From: Bacteroides sp. | GTDB lineage: Bacteria; Bacteroidota; Bacteroidia; Bacteroidales; Bacteroidaceae | Direction: 5' to 3' | Length of the DNA stretch: 64,000 bases | Assembly (NCBI GenBank): GCA_019416685.1 | Contig: DXWV01000055.1 | Span: 62,001-126,000 of the forward strand | Shown here: in pieces, positions 1 through 8,055 of the stretch | Position numbering within the stretch: the stretch's first letter is position 1 | How the letters are laid out: each line of letters opens with the position of its first letter | Made by a program: the position numbers and the translations under genes | Notes under the pieces: model-generated | The model's database searches: none | What the model was told of the DNA's origin: nothing | Seen by the model: only the letters and a program-made list of their open reading frames with translations

Positions 1-262
1 ACAGAACTCCGGTAATTTCCTGATACGCTCCGGTTTCTACGATCTGCCAACCGGGAGTATTAATGTTCTTCACCTGTGAAGCCACGTTACGGAACATATC
101 ATCGCTGATTTTCTCGTACAATCCGTTCAGGATATTGCTCACGGTACCGACACTGATATTCTTCAAGCTACCGGCAGCCTTTGTTTGGCTGGGATACTTG
201 GCCACATAAGCCTGTAGGCTTTCACGAATGGCATCTTTTTCTTGTCTTTTTAAATTGCTCAT
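1..262 (-). CDS. MuB-like transposition AAA ATPase, N-terminal part (cut by window edge)
   Basis: The first 87 codons of a gene that runs off the left edge. It starts at the ATG read backwards from 262, and its product begins MSNLKRQEKDAIRES. The visible part looks like an Xre/Cro-type helix-turn-helix (KAAGSLKNISVGTVSNILNG, about residues 30-50), the kind of N-terminal domain that precedes the ATPase core in MuB-type target-selection proteins. The ATPase motifs would lie outside the window, so the family call rests mainly on position: it follows the MuA-like transposase by 25 nt on the same strand, the A-B order of Mu. Its role would be to deliver target DNA to the transposase. Confidence 0.7.
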   Translation of the reverse strand, partial: MSNLKRQEKDAIRESLQAYVAKYPSQTKAAGSLKNISVGTVSNILNGLYEKISDDMFRNVASQVKNINTPGWQIVETGAYQEITGVL

Positions 263-287
263 AACTTTTTTCTTAAAATATTTCTTA

Positions 288-2348
288 TTATAATTTCCCT
301 ACTATTTTCCGCTGATCCACTTCCTTCCTGCCAAGCTGATCCCAAGTCACGTTACTGATTACCTTTGTCGAACGACCCAGTGAAATTTCGTCTGCGGGTT
401 GACTGTATTTCTTTGTCCGGCGATCGATCTGACGCTGCACTTCCGCTGTGATACCTTTCAGTTTTGGGGTTTTTAAGCCGTGTTGTTCAGGGGCGACACC
501 GAATTCATACTCGATTTCCTTTGCAGTCACTTGGCGTTCGATACGGTCTTGTATGTTGGCATCCTGTTCCCTACGGATGAAAGCAGCTTCGCCTTCAGTC
601 TGGTCCTGAATACCACGATGGATAACCATGTACGGTTCGGCAACGCGTTCGAAGCGCATTTCACCTCCCTTATCTTTCCAGTACAACCGGACACTACCAA
701 AATCATAGGGGTCATATTTGACATAGAACTGTTTGTAGGTATTCTGACGACGCCAATCATGATCAGGTGTACCGGGTGAGGAATAAACCTCGTAAGTGCG
801 TTTCTTTCCGCCGATCGTAACCTCGATGCCGCCGGAGGTGAATGTGCTGGGACGATCTGTCATCACCCAGAAGATATCCACCATGTCACGCGCGGTGACA
901 ATCTCGGTATCTTCATTTACACTGGTGTTATACATCTCAATCCGAGGGATACCTGTTGCAGGGTGTTTCATTTCACACCACTCCTGACGGGCCTGCACAT
1001 ATTTTACTTTCAATTCCGCAAGGGTATAAAGCTGGTCCTTATTTGCCTCGATAAATTCAATGTTCGGGCGGCTGGAATCTTTCTTATCCGTAATATTGCC
1101 ACCGGTAAAGCGCCAGTCTTTATGCAGTACCTGACTTTGGAAACGTCCGAATACTGATTCTATCGTTTTGGACTGACCGCTATATGGGGCAGTCGGGCGA
1201 TGAATATGGCTTATTTTACCCAATAAGCCGTCAGATACACGTTCCAGTTTCTTGTGACCGCCTTGGTTATCATGGACCAATTCATAAGGCTTATGCCCAC
1301 TCACTTGAAGAGCCATGCGGTAAGCGTGGTATTGTGCTTCATAATCCTCATGATCACTGATATGGAATCCCAGAAAGATTTCGCTATAAGCATCAATCAC
1401 CTCATAGACCTGAGTCGTACGTACGTTACCATTTTCGTCTTTATAGTAAAGATTCAACTTTGTTCCGTCACCATACCAAAGGCTGTCACGACGTGACGGG
1501 AGTTCGGTCTTATGCTTACGACCATAACGCTGATGGGCTTTCATCTCTCCATATACAGCATCGTACCATAACGGCTCAATACGGGGGCTGTTTAGCCATT
1601 CACGAAGGCTACGAGGACTTTTTAGCAGTTTCCATTCCCTATCAGGAGCAACACGGTTGTATTCCTCAAATATCTGCATGTCTGTATAAACAGGAACCCG
1701 GCTACGCTTCAGGGCTATGAGAAAACGTCCGGCTTCCTCATCGATCTTCAACGTGTTTTTGTTTCCATACTTTCCGCTGATTAATACCACGTAATTATTG
1801 GGACGATATTTAGTCATAAGTGCCTTTAAACGCCCAACGCTGCCTGGAAGTGTATGTTTATATTCTTCTCGAAGCAATTCACAGGTGGAAAGAAGAATCT
1901 CCCAAAGGTTGCGGCGACCGCCATTCAGTTTATTGGTTGAAGAAGTTAGACGGTTCAAGTCACGGAGTAATGTATTCAACACCGAAGCGTTCCTGACATA
2001 TTCCGTTTGCACGATATCCGGGAGAGGGACATTTTCACCGTTCTTGTCATACCGATAATTCTCAAAGAACTTTTCGGCATCCTCGTCTTTTTGTACTTTG
2101 CTACGTATCATTTCTTTGTGCATTTGTTCTTCAGGGTCACCGTTACGTTCAACCCAGCGTTGCTTATACTTTTCAGGAAAAGAGGAATAGATATACAATG
2201 CGTAGCCACCTTCACCACCACCACGGTGAGCACTCTGGATATTACCGCGATAGACATTTTGCCGTAAAGTAGCACCCCGTATCACAGGATCATCTCCGGA
2301 GGTCAGTTCCTCATAGGTCATGCACAATGCTTTATTATAATATTCCAT
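288..2348 (-). CDS. Mu-like DDE transposase (MuA-type, rve core)
   Basis: 686 residues, close to the usual MuA size. The catalytic triad is visible: D294 in WYGDGTKLN, D360 in LVHDNQGG and E397 in SKTIESVFGRF, the spacing expected of an rve/RNase H-like integrase core. About 280 N-terminal residues should carry end- and enhancer-binding helical domains, and a basic C-terminal tail (about 560-686) should contact the MuB partner. It sits between the small early genes and the MuB-like gene on the minus strand. The enzyme nicks phage ends and joins them to target DNA during replicative transposition. The frame is intact, so the element may still be active. Alternative: a Tn552/Tn7 TnsB-type transposase, but the divergent repressor favours a phage. 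Confidence 0.9.
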   Translation of the reverse strand: MEYYNKALCMTYEELTSGDDPVIRGATLRQNVYRGNIQSAHRGGGEGGYALYIYSSFPEKYKQRWVERNGDPEEQMHKEMIRSKVQKDEDAEKFFENYRYDKNGENVPLPDIVQTEYVRNASVLNTLLRDLNRLTSSTNKLNGGRRNLWEILLSTCELLREEYKHTLPGSVGRLKALMTKYRPNNYVVLISGKYGNKNTLKIDEEAGRFLIALKRSRVPVYTDMQIFEEYNRVAPDREWKLLKSPRSLREWLNSPRIEPLWYDAVYGEMKAHQRYGRKHKTELPSRRDSLWYGDGTKLNLYYKDENGNVRTTQVYEVIDAYSEIFLGFHISDHEDYEAQYHAYRMALQVSGHKPYELVHDNQGGHKKLERVSDGLLGKISHIHRPTAPYSGQSKTIESVFGRFQSQVLHKDWRFTGGNITDKKDSSRPNIEFIEANKDQLYTLAELKVKYVQARQEWCEMKHPATGIPRIEMYNTSVNEDTEIVTARDMVDIFWVMTDRPSTFTSGGIEVTIGGKKRTYEVYSSPGTPDHDWRRQNTYKQFYVKYDPYDFGSVRLYWKDKGGEMRFERVAEPYMVIHRGIQDQTEGEAAFIRREQDANIQDRIERQVTAKEIEYEFGVAPEQHGLKTPKLKGITAEVQRQIDRRTKKYSQPADEISLGRSTKVISNVTWDQLGRKEVDQRKIVGKL

Positions 2349-2362
2349 TTCCTTATTCTACA

Positions 2363-2581
2363 TTAATCCTCTAATCCATCGAGGGGAACGTATTTTAACC
2401 TACGTACAGACACTCCCAAATTCAGCACTAAAATGAATGTCAGCGCCAGGCTATCGCAATTCACCAAAAGAGGAAGGGAGAGGCTAAAAAGGAAGTAAAG
2501 CACATAAAAACGTTGCTTCACGTTCAGGCCAGTAAACCATCGAATCTGCGTTCCGAAGATTTCCATTAAATCACTTTTCAT
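2363..2581 (-). CDS. small predicted membrane protein, Mu-like prophage early region
   Basis: I place the start at the ATG giving MKSDLMEIFGTQ (2579-2581). It overlaps the last 11 nt of the 66-residue gene upstream, which favours translational coupling; a longer frame from 2608 would overlap more. The 72-residue product has two hydrophobic stretches (YVLYFLFSLSLPLLV and LALTFILVLNLGV), so two membrane helices are likely. I do not recognise a family. It ends 14 nt before the transposase gene, so it belongs to the same early operon. Confidence 0.6.
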   Translation of the reverse strand: MKSDLMEIFGTQIRWFTGLNVKQRFYVLYFLFSLSLPLLVNCDSLALTFILVLNLGVSVRRLKYVPLDGLED

Positions 2582-2771
2582 GGCTGTCTGTTTTTTGAGG
2601 ATTATCACCTACTTTTGAACCGCCACGATCCAACGCTAACTTGCGGATGGAACGAGCCAACTTGCTATTCTTGCGGAATGCAAGAGAATGAGTTACCATC
2701 TCCGGGGAACACCCCAGTAGGCCGGCGATTTTACTCACCTCACCGTACTCTACGACTATTCTTGCTTTCAT
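2571..2771 (-). CDS. small DNA-binding protein, Ner/Cro-like position
   Basis: 66 residues with a helix-turn-helix-like segment (EVSKIAGLLGCSPEMVTHSLAFR, about residues 11-33) and a basic tail. It is the first leftward gene of the phage early operon, facing the repressor across a 120-bp intergenic region, which is where Ner sits in Mu. I infer that it damps early and repressor transcription. The family call comes from context and the HTH-like pattern, not from a recognised domain name. Confidence 0.65.
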   Translation of the reverse strand: MKARIVVEYGEVSKIAGLLGCSPEMVTHSLAFRKNSKLARSIRKLALDRGGSKVGDNPQKTDSHEK

Positions 2772-2820
2772 ACATCTATATTATTTAAGTTCTTCTCATT
2801 GTCACCTCAAGCCTTTTTTG

Positions 2821-2864
2821 TAGCTTTGGGGCGGCGTTCAGATTCTGAACACGTTGCAAATATA
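2821..2864. promoter_or_regulatory. divergent phage promoters with palindromic operator
   Basis: The intergenic region holds a rightward -7 box TAGCTTTG (2821-2828) for the repressor, a leftward box TATATTTG (2857-2864 on the minus strand) for the early operon, and between them a perfect 6-3-6 palindrome GTTCAGATTCTGAAC (2836-2850). A symmetric site centred between two divergent TAnnTTTG boxes is what a dimeric repressor controlling lysis/lysogeny would use. Boxes and palindrome are read directly; the function is inferred. Confidence 0.65.
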
Positions 2865-2892
2865 AGGATAAAATTTTAACCTCAAAATAATT

Positions 2893-3354
2893 ATGGGCGA
2901 TATTTTAACCATAAAAGATAAAATTATGACTTTTTTAAAAGAACAGGGCATAAGAAAGATTGATTTCTTTGAAGCTACTGGCATACAACCCAGCAACTTT
3001 AAAGGGAAAAATATGGCATCACAGCCAGGTGGAGAAATGATAGTTAAAATATTGACCCTATATCCCGAATTATCGGCCGAGTGGCTATTGAGAGGTGAGG
3101 GAGATATGATTAAAACAGATAATACGAATATCCCTACAAGCACACAATTTGCCCATAAATCAGAAATAAGAGGTAACGAGGAGAAAAGCACTGGACAAAA
3201 TATCCCTCCTGAAATGATAGATAGATTTCTTTCTACAATAACAGAACAGGCAGAAGAAATAGGGATGCTCAAGCAAAAGATCGCACAATTTGAAAAGGAA
3301 AAAGACAACTTTGTTTCAGGTGTGAGCGATTCATTAACTGCGAATGCCGGCTAA
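2893..3354 (+). CDS. phage repressor-like HTH protein
   Basis: 153 residues, transcribed away from the transposition genes, as the c repressor is in Mu-like phages. The N-terminal 75 residues fit a CI/Xre-type fold: MTFLKEQGIRKIDFFEATGIQP then SNFKGKN, followed by ILTLYPELSAEWLLRGEGDM, a signature common in Bacteroidota phage repressors. A short linker leads to a predicted coiled coil (about residues 115-143, ITEQAEEIGMLKQKIAQFEKEKDN) that may give the dimer or tetramer. There is no LexA-like protease domain, so SOS self-cleavage is unlikely. It probably binds the palindrome at 2836-2850. The phage end should lie shortly beyond this gene. Confidence 0.8.
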   Translation: MGDILTIKDKIMTFLKEQGIRKIDFFEATGIQPSNFKGKNMASQPGGEMIVKILTLYPELSAEWLLRGEGDMIKTDNTNIPTSTQFAHKSEIRGNEEKSTGQNIPPEMIDRFLSTITEQAEEIGMLKQKIAQFEKEKDNFVSGVSDSLTANAG

Positions 3355-3357
3355 AGT

Positions 3358-3387
3358 GTGTTTTGCGGTGTGAGATAGCCAAAACAC
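3358..3387 (+). terminator. possible weak terminator after repressor gene
   Basis: An 8-bp stem GTGTTTTG / CAAAACAC (3358-3365 and 3380-3387) with a 14-nt loop follows the repressor stop codon. There is no clear U-run, so it is a weak terminator or a phage-end structure. Confidence 0.35.
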
Positions 3388-3545
3388 CTAAATAATTGTA
3401 TTATAAGCGAATATGCTAAATTATAGGGGCGTAAATTATTATTGAAAAGATATAGTTTACCCCTTCAAATAGAACCGTAACAAACTAAATCAGCATACAG
3501 CAAAGATATATTCTTGCAATAATAACTACCAAAAGCAGTGTAAAA

Positions 3546-3635
3546 TGTCACTCCAAATGTCACCCCATTCAAAACGTTTCGTTTTTCCATGCTGTTTTTT
3601 GTCACCCCAAACGTCACTCCAAGTGTCACTCCTTC
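3546..3635. repeat. five 12-bp TGTCACYCCAAA-type direct repeats in two clusters
   Basis: Units begin at 3546, 3558, 3600, 3612 and 3624, each a variant of TGTCACTCCAAA. The two clusters are split by a stretch holding a CGTTTCGTTTTTCC motif (3575-3588) that recurs downstream as CGCTTCGTTTTTCC. On the minus strand the units read as Gly-Val-Thr steps, but no convincing gene contains them. They sit at the edge of the prophage. Confidence 0.6.
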
Positions 3636-4347
3636 CCAATTTTTCAACTATTTAAACCGTTCAAAGGGATTCTTTTCGTGTTTTGAGTGGAATGGGTACA
3701 AAAAAAGCCGCGAAATGCGGCTTTCAATGCGTTTTAAGGTGTTTTTATACCTTCCTGGTGGTCTTTATCAAGTGTGACTGGATAATCATCGCACGTTTAG
3801 TGTATTTAACCGTTCCATCAGTTAATCCAGCATGTAATAGACTGCTTTTAGTGATACCGACCTGTTCCTCGGTCAAGGTCTCAAATATAGCAGATATACT
3901 GCCAAAATAGAGGTTCTTTTTCTCATAAATCAGGTGTACATGAACAATTTTAGTCATAGTTATTGCATTTATTTTGTTGCAAATATACCAAATATATCAT
4001 ATATGGAATAATTTGGATAAATAAAAAAGGAAAATACATGCTGGTACTCTATATTCAATTTGCATAAACCGTGGTATTTGACTACATTTGTAGATGGGGA
4101 GTCGGCCGGAACCTATTTACAGCAATTAATCGGCAATTTAAAGCCTGATTCCTTCCATGTTTAACTTGAGATGTAAAGTATCCCATTTGAACGGTGTTCA
4201 AACGAAGTTAAAATGTAAGCCCAATGTAAAGCGATGTAAACGCTTCGTTTTTCCTGTCCGCTCACACCTATTCCATCATAACGCTTTGAAAACCAAAGCA
4301 ATCACCTTTTTTCAGGCCGACCACATATTGACACGCTTCGTTTTTCC
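3575..4347. repeat. three dispersed copies of a CGYTTCGTTTTTCC motif
   Basis: Copies at 3575-3588, 4241-4254 and 4334-4347, all in the same orientation and all in non-coding DNA flanking the small 3745-3957 gene. I see no coding explanation. They may be remnants of a duplicated intergenic element or recombination scars beside the prophage. Confidence 0.5.
3745..3957 (-). CDS. small conserved hypothetical protein
   Basis: 70 residues, opening MTKIVHVHLIYEKKNLYFGSI and containing TEEQVGITKSSLLHAGL. The balanced composition and clean start suggest a real gene, and I recognise this type of short protein from Bacteroides mobile or accessory DNA without knowing a function. It is alone, between the repeat clusters, and no partner gene follows it. 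It may be the survivor of a larger module broken when the prophage or the repeats arrived. Confidence 0.55.
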   Translation of the reverse strand: MTKIVHVHLIYEKKNLYFGSISAIFETLTEEQVGITKSSLLHAGLTDGTVKYTKRAMIIQSHLIKTTRKV

Positions 4348-4596
4348 CCCCTTATGGAGAAATGCAACGTATACAATTCTTCCAAAAGCAAAGAGAGATA
4401 ATCGATACACTATAAAAAGATATATTAATGATATTCAAAACCAAAAGCAAATGAATTTTCTCATAATGAAAATACACTTGCTTTGTTTTTGTATAATTTC
4501 ATATTTCATAATCATCGCTGCGCAAAACAATAAAATAAGAAATAACACAACTCGCTATTAGGTTTTATTCCACACTAATTATCAGACAGGAAGCTT
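3958..4596. other. non-coding stretch without a supported gene
   Basis: About 640 bp. A 134-codon open frame runs through it on the plus strand (4157-4561), but its composition (clusters of K, R, C, H, F and no domain) does not look like a protein. Two copies of the CGCTTCGTTTTTCC motif lie here. A minus-strand fragment ending MME-stop near 4279 has a stop just upstream and looks like decay. Confidence 0.5.
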
Positions 4597-4604
4597 TATA
4601 TTTG
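4597..4604 (+). promoter_or_regulatory. -7 box TATATTTG of the 319-residue HTH gene
   Basis: A perfect Bacteroidota TAnnTTTG box 49 nt before the ATG at 4654, followed by the A-rich leader typical of these genes. Confidence 0.55.
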
Positions 4605-4653
4605 CATAAAATCATTTTTCGAAAAAAAATCACCAAAAGCAATATTAGCAAGT

Positions 4654-5613
4654 ATGAAGAATAATATAGTAAACGAACTCATCAATGAAATGAAAGAGCG
4701 TATCGCTCCAAAAGAAACACTTGCCAATTTTCTGACTAATACATTATGTATGGGGAAAGAAGCTGTTTATCGCAGGCTCCGTGGAGAAGTAGCTTTCACT
4801 TTTGATGAAGTCGCTGTAATATCTCACAAACTCGGAATATCCATCGACCAGATAATCGGTAATCACCTGTCAAACCGCGCTACATTTGATCTGAATCTAC
4901 AACATTCACCCGATCCGGTAGAAAGTTATTATGAAATATTGGAACGCTATCTGAGAATCTTTAATTATATCAGAAATGATGATAGTACAACCATATATAC
5001 TGCCGCCAATATTATCCCTTTCACACTTTATTCAGCATATGAGAGTCTGTCAAAGTTCCGCTTATGCCGCTGGGTATACCAAAACGGGAAAATAAAAACT
5101 CCTCACTCATTAGCCGAAATGCAGGTTCCTGAGAAAGTAGTTTCTGCGCATAAAAAATTGAGTGAGACAGTAAAAAAATGTAAGAAAACCTGTTTTGTAT
5201 GGGATAGTAATATCTTCTATTCATTCATAAAAGAAATTAAATATTTTGCCGGATTGAATTTGATTTCAGAAGAAGATGTAAAACAATTAAAGAATGAACT
5301 TCTCCTATTATTACATGAATTGGAACAATTATCTATAAAAGGAGAATTTAATAATGGAAACAAAGCAGCTATCTATCTATCAAATATCAATTTTGAAGCA
5401 ACATATACTTATATTGAGAAGAGTGATTTTCAAATCAGTCTGTTCAGAGTATACTCTATAAACTCAATGGATTCACAAAATCAGCAGATATGTACCTTAC
5501 AAAAGAATTGGATACAGTCCTTGAGAAGACATTCAACTTTAATTTCCGAAAGTGGAGAGGTGCAACGTATTAATTTTATGGAACGGCAAAAAGAGATAAT
5601 AGAACAACTGTAA
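4654..5613 (+). CDS. HTH transcriptional regulator-like protein with uncharacterised C-terminal domain
   Basis: 319 residues. The first 70 form a helix-turn-helix candidate: ETLANFLTNTLCMGKEAVYRRLRGEVAFTFDEVAVISHKLGISIDQIIG resembles Cro/CI-type domains. The remaining 240 residues are mixed alpha/beta with aromatic and charged content (YESLSKFRLCRWVYQNGK; TCFVWDSNIFYSFIKEIKYFAGL), without transmembrane segments or a domain I can name. It stands alone with its own -7 box and a strong terminator. It faces away from the prophage and towards the Ibr-like operon, which is on the other strand. It could regulate nearby genes, but nothing in the sequence proves this. Confidence 0.7.
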   Translation: MKNNIVNELINEMKERIAPKETLANFLTNTLCMGKEAVYRRLRGEVAFTFDEVAVISHKLGISIDQIIGNHLSNRATFDLNLQHSPDPVESYYEILERYLRIFNYIRNDDSTTIYTAANIIPFTLYSAYESLSKFRLCRWVYQNGKIKTPHSLAEMQVPEKVVSAHKKLSETVKKCKKTCFVWDSNIFYSFIKEIKYFAGLNLISEEDVKQLKNELLLLLHELEQLSIKGEFNNGNKAAIYLSNINFEATYTYIEKSDFQISLFRVYSINSMDSQNQQICTLQKNWIQSLRRHSTLISESGEVQRINFMERQKEIIEQL

Positions 5614-5642
5614 TTCTCCGTAATTCTCTATTCAGTGATGTA

Positions 5643-5680
5643 GAAAGGGAGGTGCAGTGATTGCACCTCCCTTTCTCTTT
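5643..5680 (+). terminator. strong intrinsic terminator after the HTH gene
   Basis: A perfect 14-bp stem (GAAAGGGAGGTGCA, 5643-5656, and its complement 5662-5675) with a 5-nt loop and a T-rich tail, 30 nt after the stop codon. Confidence 0.85.
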
Positions 5681-6147
5681 ATTAATCTTTTCCGGAAATA
5701 ATTAAATAATAAACCAATAAAAGAATCGAGATGCAATCCATAGATTATATAAATTTTTCTATCAAAATCTATATAACCTGTGGATATTAACATCTACATA
5801 AAAACATTAGATACATTCTGCATCCTTTTTGACGAGTTCACAATTTAATTAAACAGATTTACAGAACAATTTTACTCGTCAACTTCATATATAATTATTA
5901 ACTGGTTGCTCTGAAGTAATTATTACATTACAAAGATAGGACATTACATCAAATTAAATAAAGCTTTTTTCCTCTTTCAGCGATGAAAAAAAGAACACTG
6001 ATATGCTAATTATGAACATATCAGAAAGAATACTTGTCCAAAATAAAAAAATAAGAAACAAAATATACAAAATTTCATTTTATGAAATACCCAATGCTAT
6101 AATCTTACACAGAAAACAAAAAATAATAGATATCTTATTTCGCTTAA
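5681..6147. other. AT-rich intergenic region without a gene
   Basis: Very AT-rich DNA between two convergent transcription units. A 69-codon lysine/isoleucine-rich frame (6003-6212) has no protein character and runs through the terminator hairpin, so I leave it out. Confidence 0.5.
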
Positions 6148-6190
6148 ACAAACATATCCTTGTATTTAGGAAATACAAGGATATGTTTGT
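6148..6190 (-). terminator. 20-bp perfect hairpin after the Ibr-like operon
   Basis: ACAAACATATCCTTGTATTT (6148-6167) and its exact complement (6171-6190) enclose a 3-nt loop, 18 nt after the ibrB-like stop. It is symmetric enough to serve both converging units. Confidence 0.75.
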
Positions 6191-6208
6191 AAATATAAAA
6201 ACAATGTC

Positions 6209-6754
6209 TTAAACCACAGTACTCTCTTTAGAATTAAGAGGGGACTCTCTTTCCGGAATACTAAATTCATTGTTTGCAAACAAATCAGCCAATCCGGAAA
6301 TCTGTTTCAAACGTAGCAATTCATCCCTATCCATTCCAATATTCTTCATAATCCATTGATCAGACATACCAGCTTTATCCAACTCAGCAACAATGTGACA
6401 CATCAATTCGATATTATGGGCACCACGGGCACGATTATGACGGATCGTAGAACTCATTCGATTGGATAAATCTTTGTCGATAACTACAATCGGCAACAAA
6501 CCGTTTTCACGTTGGTAAATACGTTTGGATGTTTTCAGAACAGAATATCTATGAAAGCCATCTACCAGAATATACATATCTTTTTCTTTATCATAATAAC
6601 ACACACATGGCATAGTGAAACCATCTTCCCAAATAGATAATTCTAATAACTTCATTTCCGGCGGAGCAACTATATTGGGATTATAATCATTAGCAACCAC
6701 TTTATCTACAGGCACAGCTCTCACATCATACACAGGACTCTTTTTACAACTCAT
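6209..6754 (-). CDS. ibrB: IbrB-like ParB/Srx-fold protein
   Basis: 181 residues with the ParB N-terminal nuclease-like fold: YNPN (24-27), the phosphate-binding motif VDGFHRY (64-70) and the second box HNRARG (106-111). A C-terminal helical part (about 113-165) carries the usual HTH-like MIDRDELLRLKQ pattern as MDRDELLRLKQISGLADLF. In this superfamily the boxes bind or hydrolyse nucleotide phosphates. IbrB of enterobacterial prophages acts with IbrA to raise expression of eib genes. The start codon overlaps the stop of the ibrA-like gene by 4 nt (ATGA), so the pair is translated together. Function here is unknown; recognition of the pair is firm, the biological role is not. Confidence 0.8.
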   Translation of the reverse strand: MSCKKSPVYDVRAVPVDKVVANDYNPNIVAPPEMKLLELSIWEDGFTMPCVCYYDKEKDMYILVDGFHRYSVLKTSKRIYQRENGLLPIVVIDKDLSNRMSSTIRHNRARGAHNIELMCHIVAELDKAGMSDQWIMKNIGMDRDELLRLKQISGLADLFANNEFSIPERESPLNSKESTVV

Positions 6755-8055
6755 TGCAGAATATTTTTATATTGTTCCATTATTTGACTTCTCTTACTAA
6801 TCTCCTCTTTTGTTGGCGAAAATCCCATATACTTACAGGCATGGTCATTTTTCAGAATACAGATACACATACGTTTATACGTAGGAATTTCTCTGAACTC
6901 TGCGATATTGATATCATCCTGATATTCCATCCGAACAGGTTTCTTTACTGTTTTATAATTACTATTATCCATCACAATAATAGGGACTTTCGCAGCAATC
7001 AGTTTTTGTATGGTTTCATCATTTAAACATCCCCCTTTGGTACGCCAGAAATTGACACTGACCGATAATTTCCTCAGGTATCCCTTACGCGCGCGCTCTG
7101 GTAATGTAGACAAAAGAAAATACATAAATTCTCTCCATGTATAGCCTTCCGGAAGTTTTATGGATTGCCATCCCATAGCATGAGTACCTCCATACATTCC
7201 AGTAAAGTTGACCCCATTCACACGTCCTACCATTTTTCCCCAGGTATTAGGATCAATAACCCGATAGAGAGACAGACTCTCTATAGCCTCACCGATAAAA
7301 GGACTGGCTACCCGCTGACGCTCTATATTCACTCCGGCACGATAATACAAATCATACAAAATATTGTAATCCCAATGGAATTTTCCATTAGCAGTCCATA
7401 CATCTGTTGTCTTCCAATCGAAAATAGGATATGCATTATAAACATCATTTGCCACTTTAGAAGTCCAGCGATAAGTATGATACATCTGATACTTACGATT
7501 CAGATAAATGCACCTCCAACGATTGAAACTTTCCTGAGTACGTATACCAATAAGACAACAAGTACGCACTGCATCTTTTTTATCATGTATCCATTTAGCA
7601 AAACGCATCTGAAATTCATAATCCCACATCTGAGTATTATAAAAAGGAAAGTCCTTCTCAGTCATTGCATCTTTCGGCATGGGACGTACCCACAGTTTCT
7701 TCTTTCCTTTTTCCCATGGACGCCAGAAAGACTGATACATCGATGTACAGGTTGCCACACGGAAAGGAACGCAAACGCGATATACATCAATAATATCTTT
7801 ATTAGCCTCGATCATACGATCCACATAGTCAATAGTCATCTTATACTGTATTTCATAATCCATATGAAATACACCGATGCGCACATTCAAATTGTTACGA
7901 CGTATGTAATCAATACATAAGCTCAAAAGTACACCACTGTCTTTTCCTCCCGAAAAGGAGATATACACATTATCAAACTCTTTAAAAATCATGCGCAAAC
8001 GTTCCTGCGCCAATTCATATACATTTTTCTTTACCTCTACTTCTTTTTTCTTCAT
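6751..8055 (-). CDS. ibrA: IbrA-like PAPS reductase/PP-loop ATPase family protein (DUF3440-type)
   Basis: 434 residues. The PP-loop SGGKDS is at 35-40 in the expected beta-strand context (VYISFSGGKDSGVLLSLCIDYI). It is followed by family features such as RTCCLIGIRTQESFNRW and YPIFDWKTTDVW, then a long tail ending CICILKNDHACKYMGFSPTKEE. PP-loop enzymes adenylate a substrate with ATP; relatives include PAPS reductases and DndC. The gene overlaps both neighbours by 4 nt, first an acetyltransferase-like gene and then the ParB-like gene, making one compact cassette. The substrate is unknown; possibilities are sulfur insertion into nucleic acid or a small molecule. Confidence 0.85.
   Translation of the reverse strand: MKKKEVEVKKNVYELAQERLRMIFKEFDNVYISFSGGKDSGVLLSLCIDYIRRNNLNVRIGVFHMDYEIQYKMTIDYVDRMIEANKDIIDVYRVCVPFRVATCTSMYQSFWRPWEKGKKKLWVRPMPKDAMTEKDFPFYNTQMWDYEFQMRFAKWIHDKKDAVRTCCLIGIRTQESFNRWRCIYLNRKYQMYHTYRWTSKVANDVYNAYPIFDWKTTDVWTANGKFHWDYNILYDLYYRAGVNIERQRVASPFIGEAIESLSLYRVIDPNTWGKMVGRVNGVNFTGMYGGTHAMGWQSIKLPEGYTWREFMYFLLSTLPERARKGYLRKLSVSVNFWRTKGGCLNDETIQKLIAAKVPIIVMDNSNYKTVKKPVRMEYQDDINIAEFREIPTYKRMCICILKNDHACKYMGFSPTKEEISKRSQIMEQYKNILQ

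Noticed and set aside
3465..3777. Gly-Val-Thr (minus) and Val-Thr-Pro (plus) repeat proteins across the 12-bp repeats
   Set aside because: Both strands stay open through the repeats only by chance of a 12-bp unit; neither frame extends into recognisable protein.
4157..4561. 134-codon plus-strand open frame in the junction region
   Set aside because: Composition is not protein-like, there is no convincing start context, and it crosses two copies of the dispersed repeat motif.
6003..6212. 69-codon plus-strand open frame before the Ibr-like operon end
   Set aside because: Lysine/isoleucine-rich product expected from AT-rich DNA, and it runs through the 20-bp hairpin.
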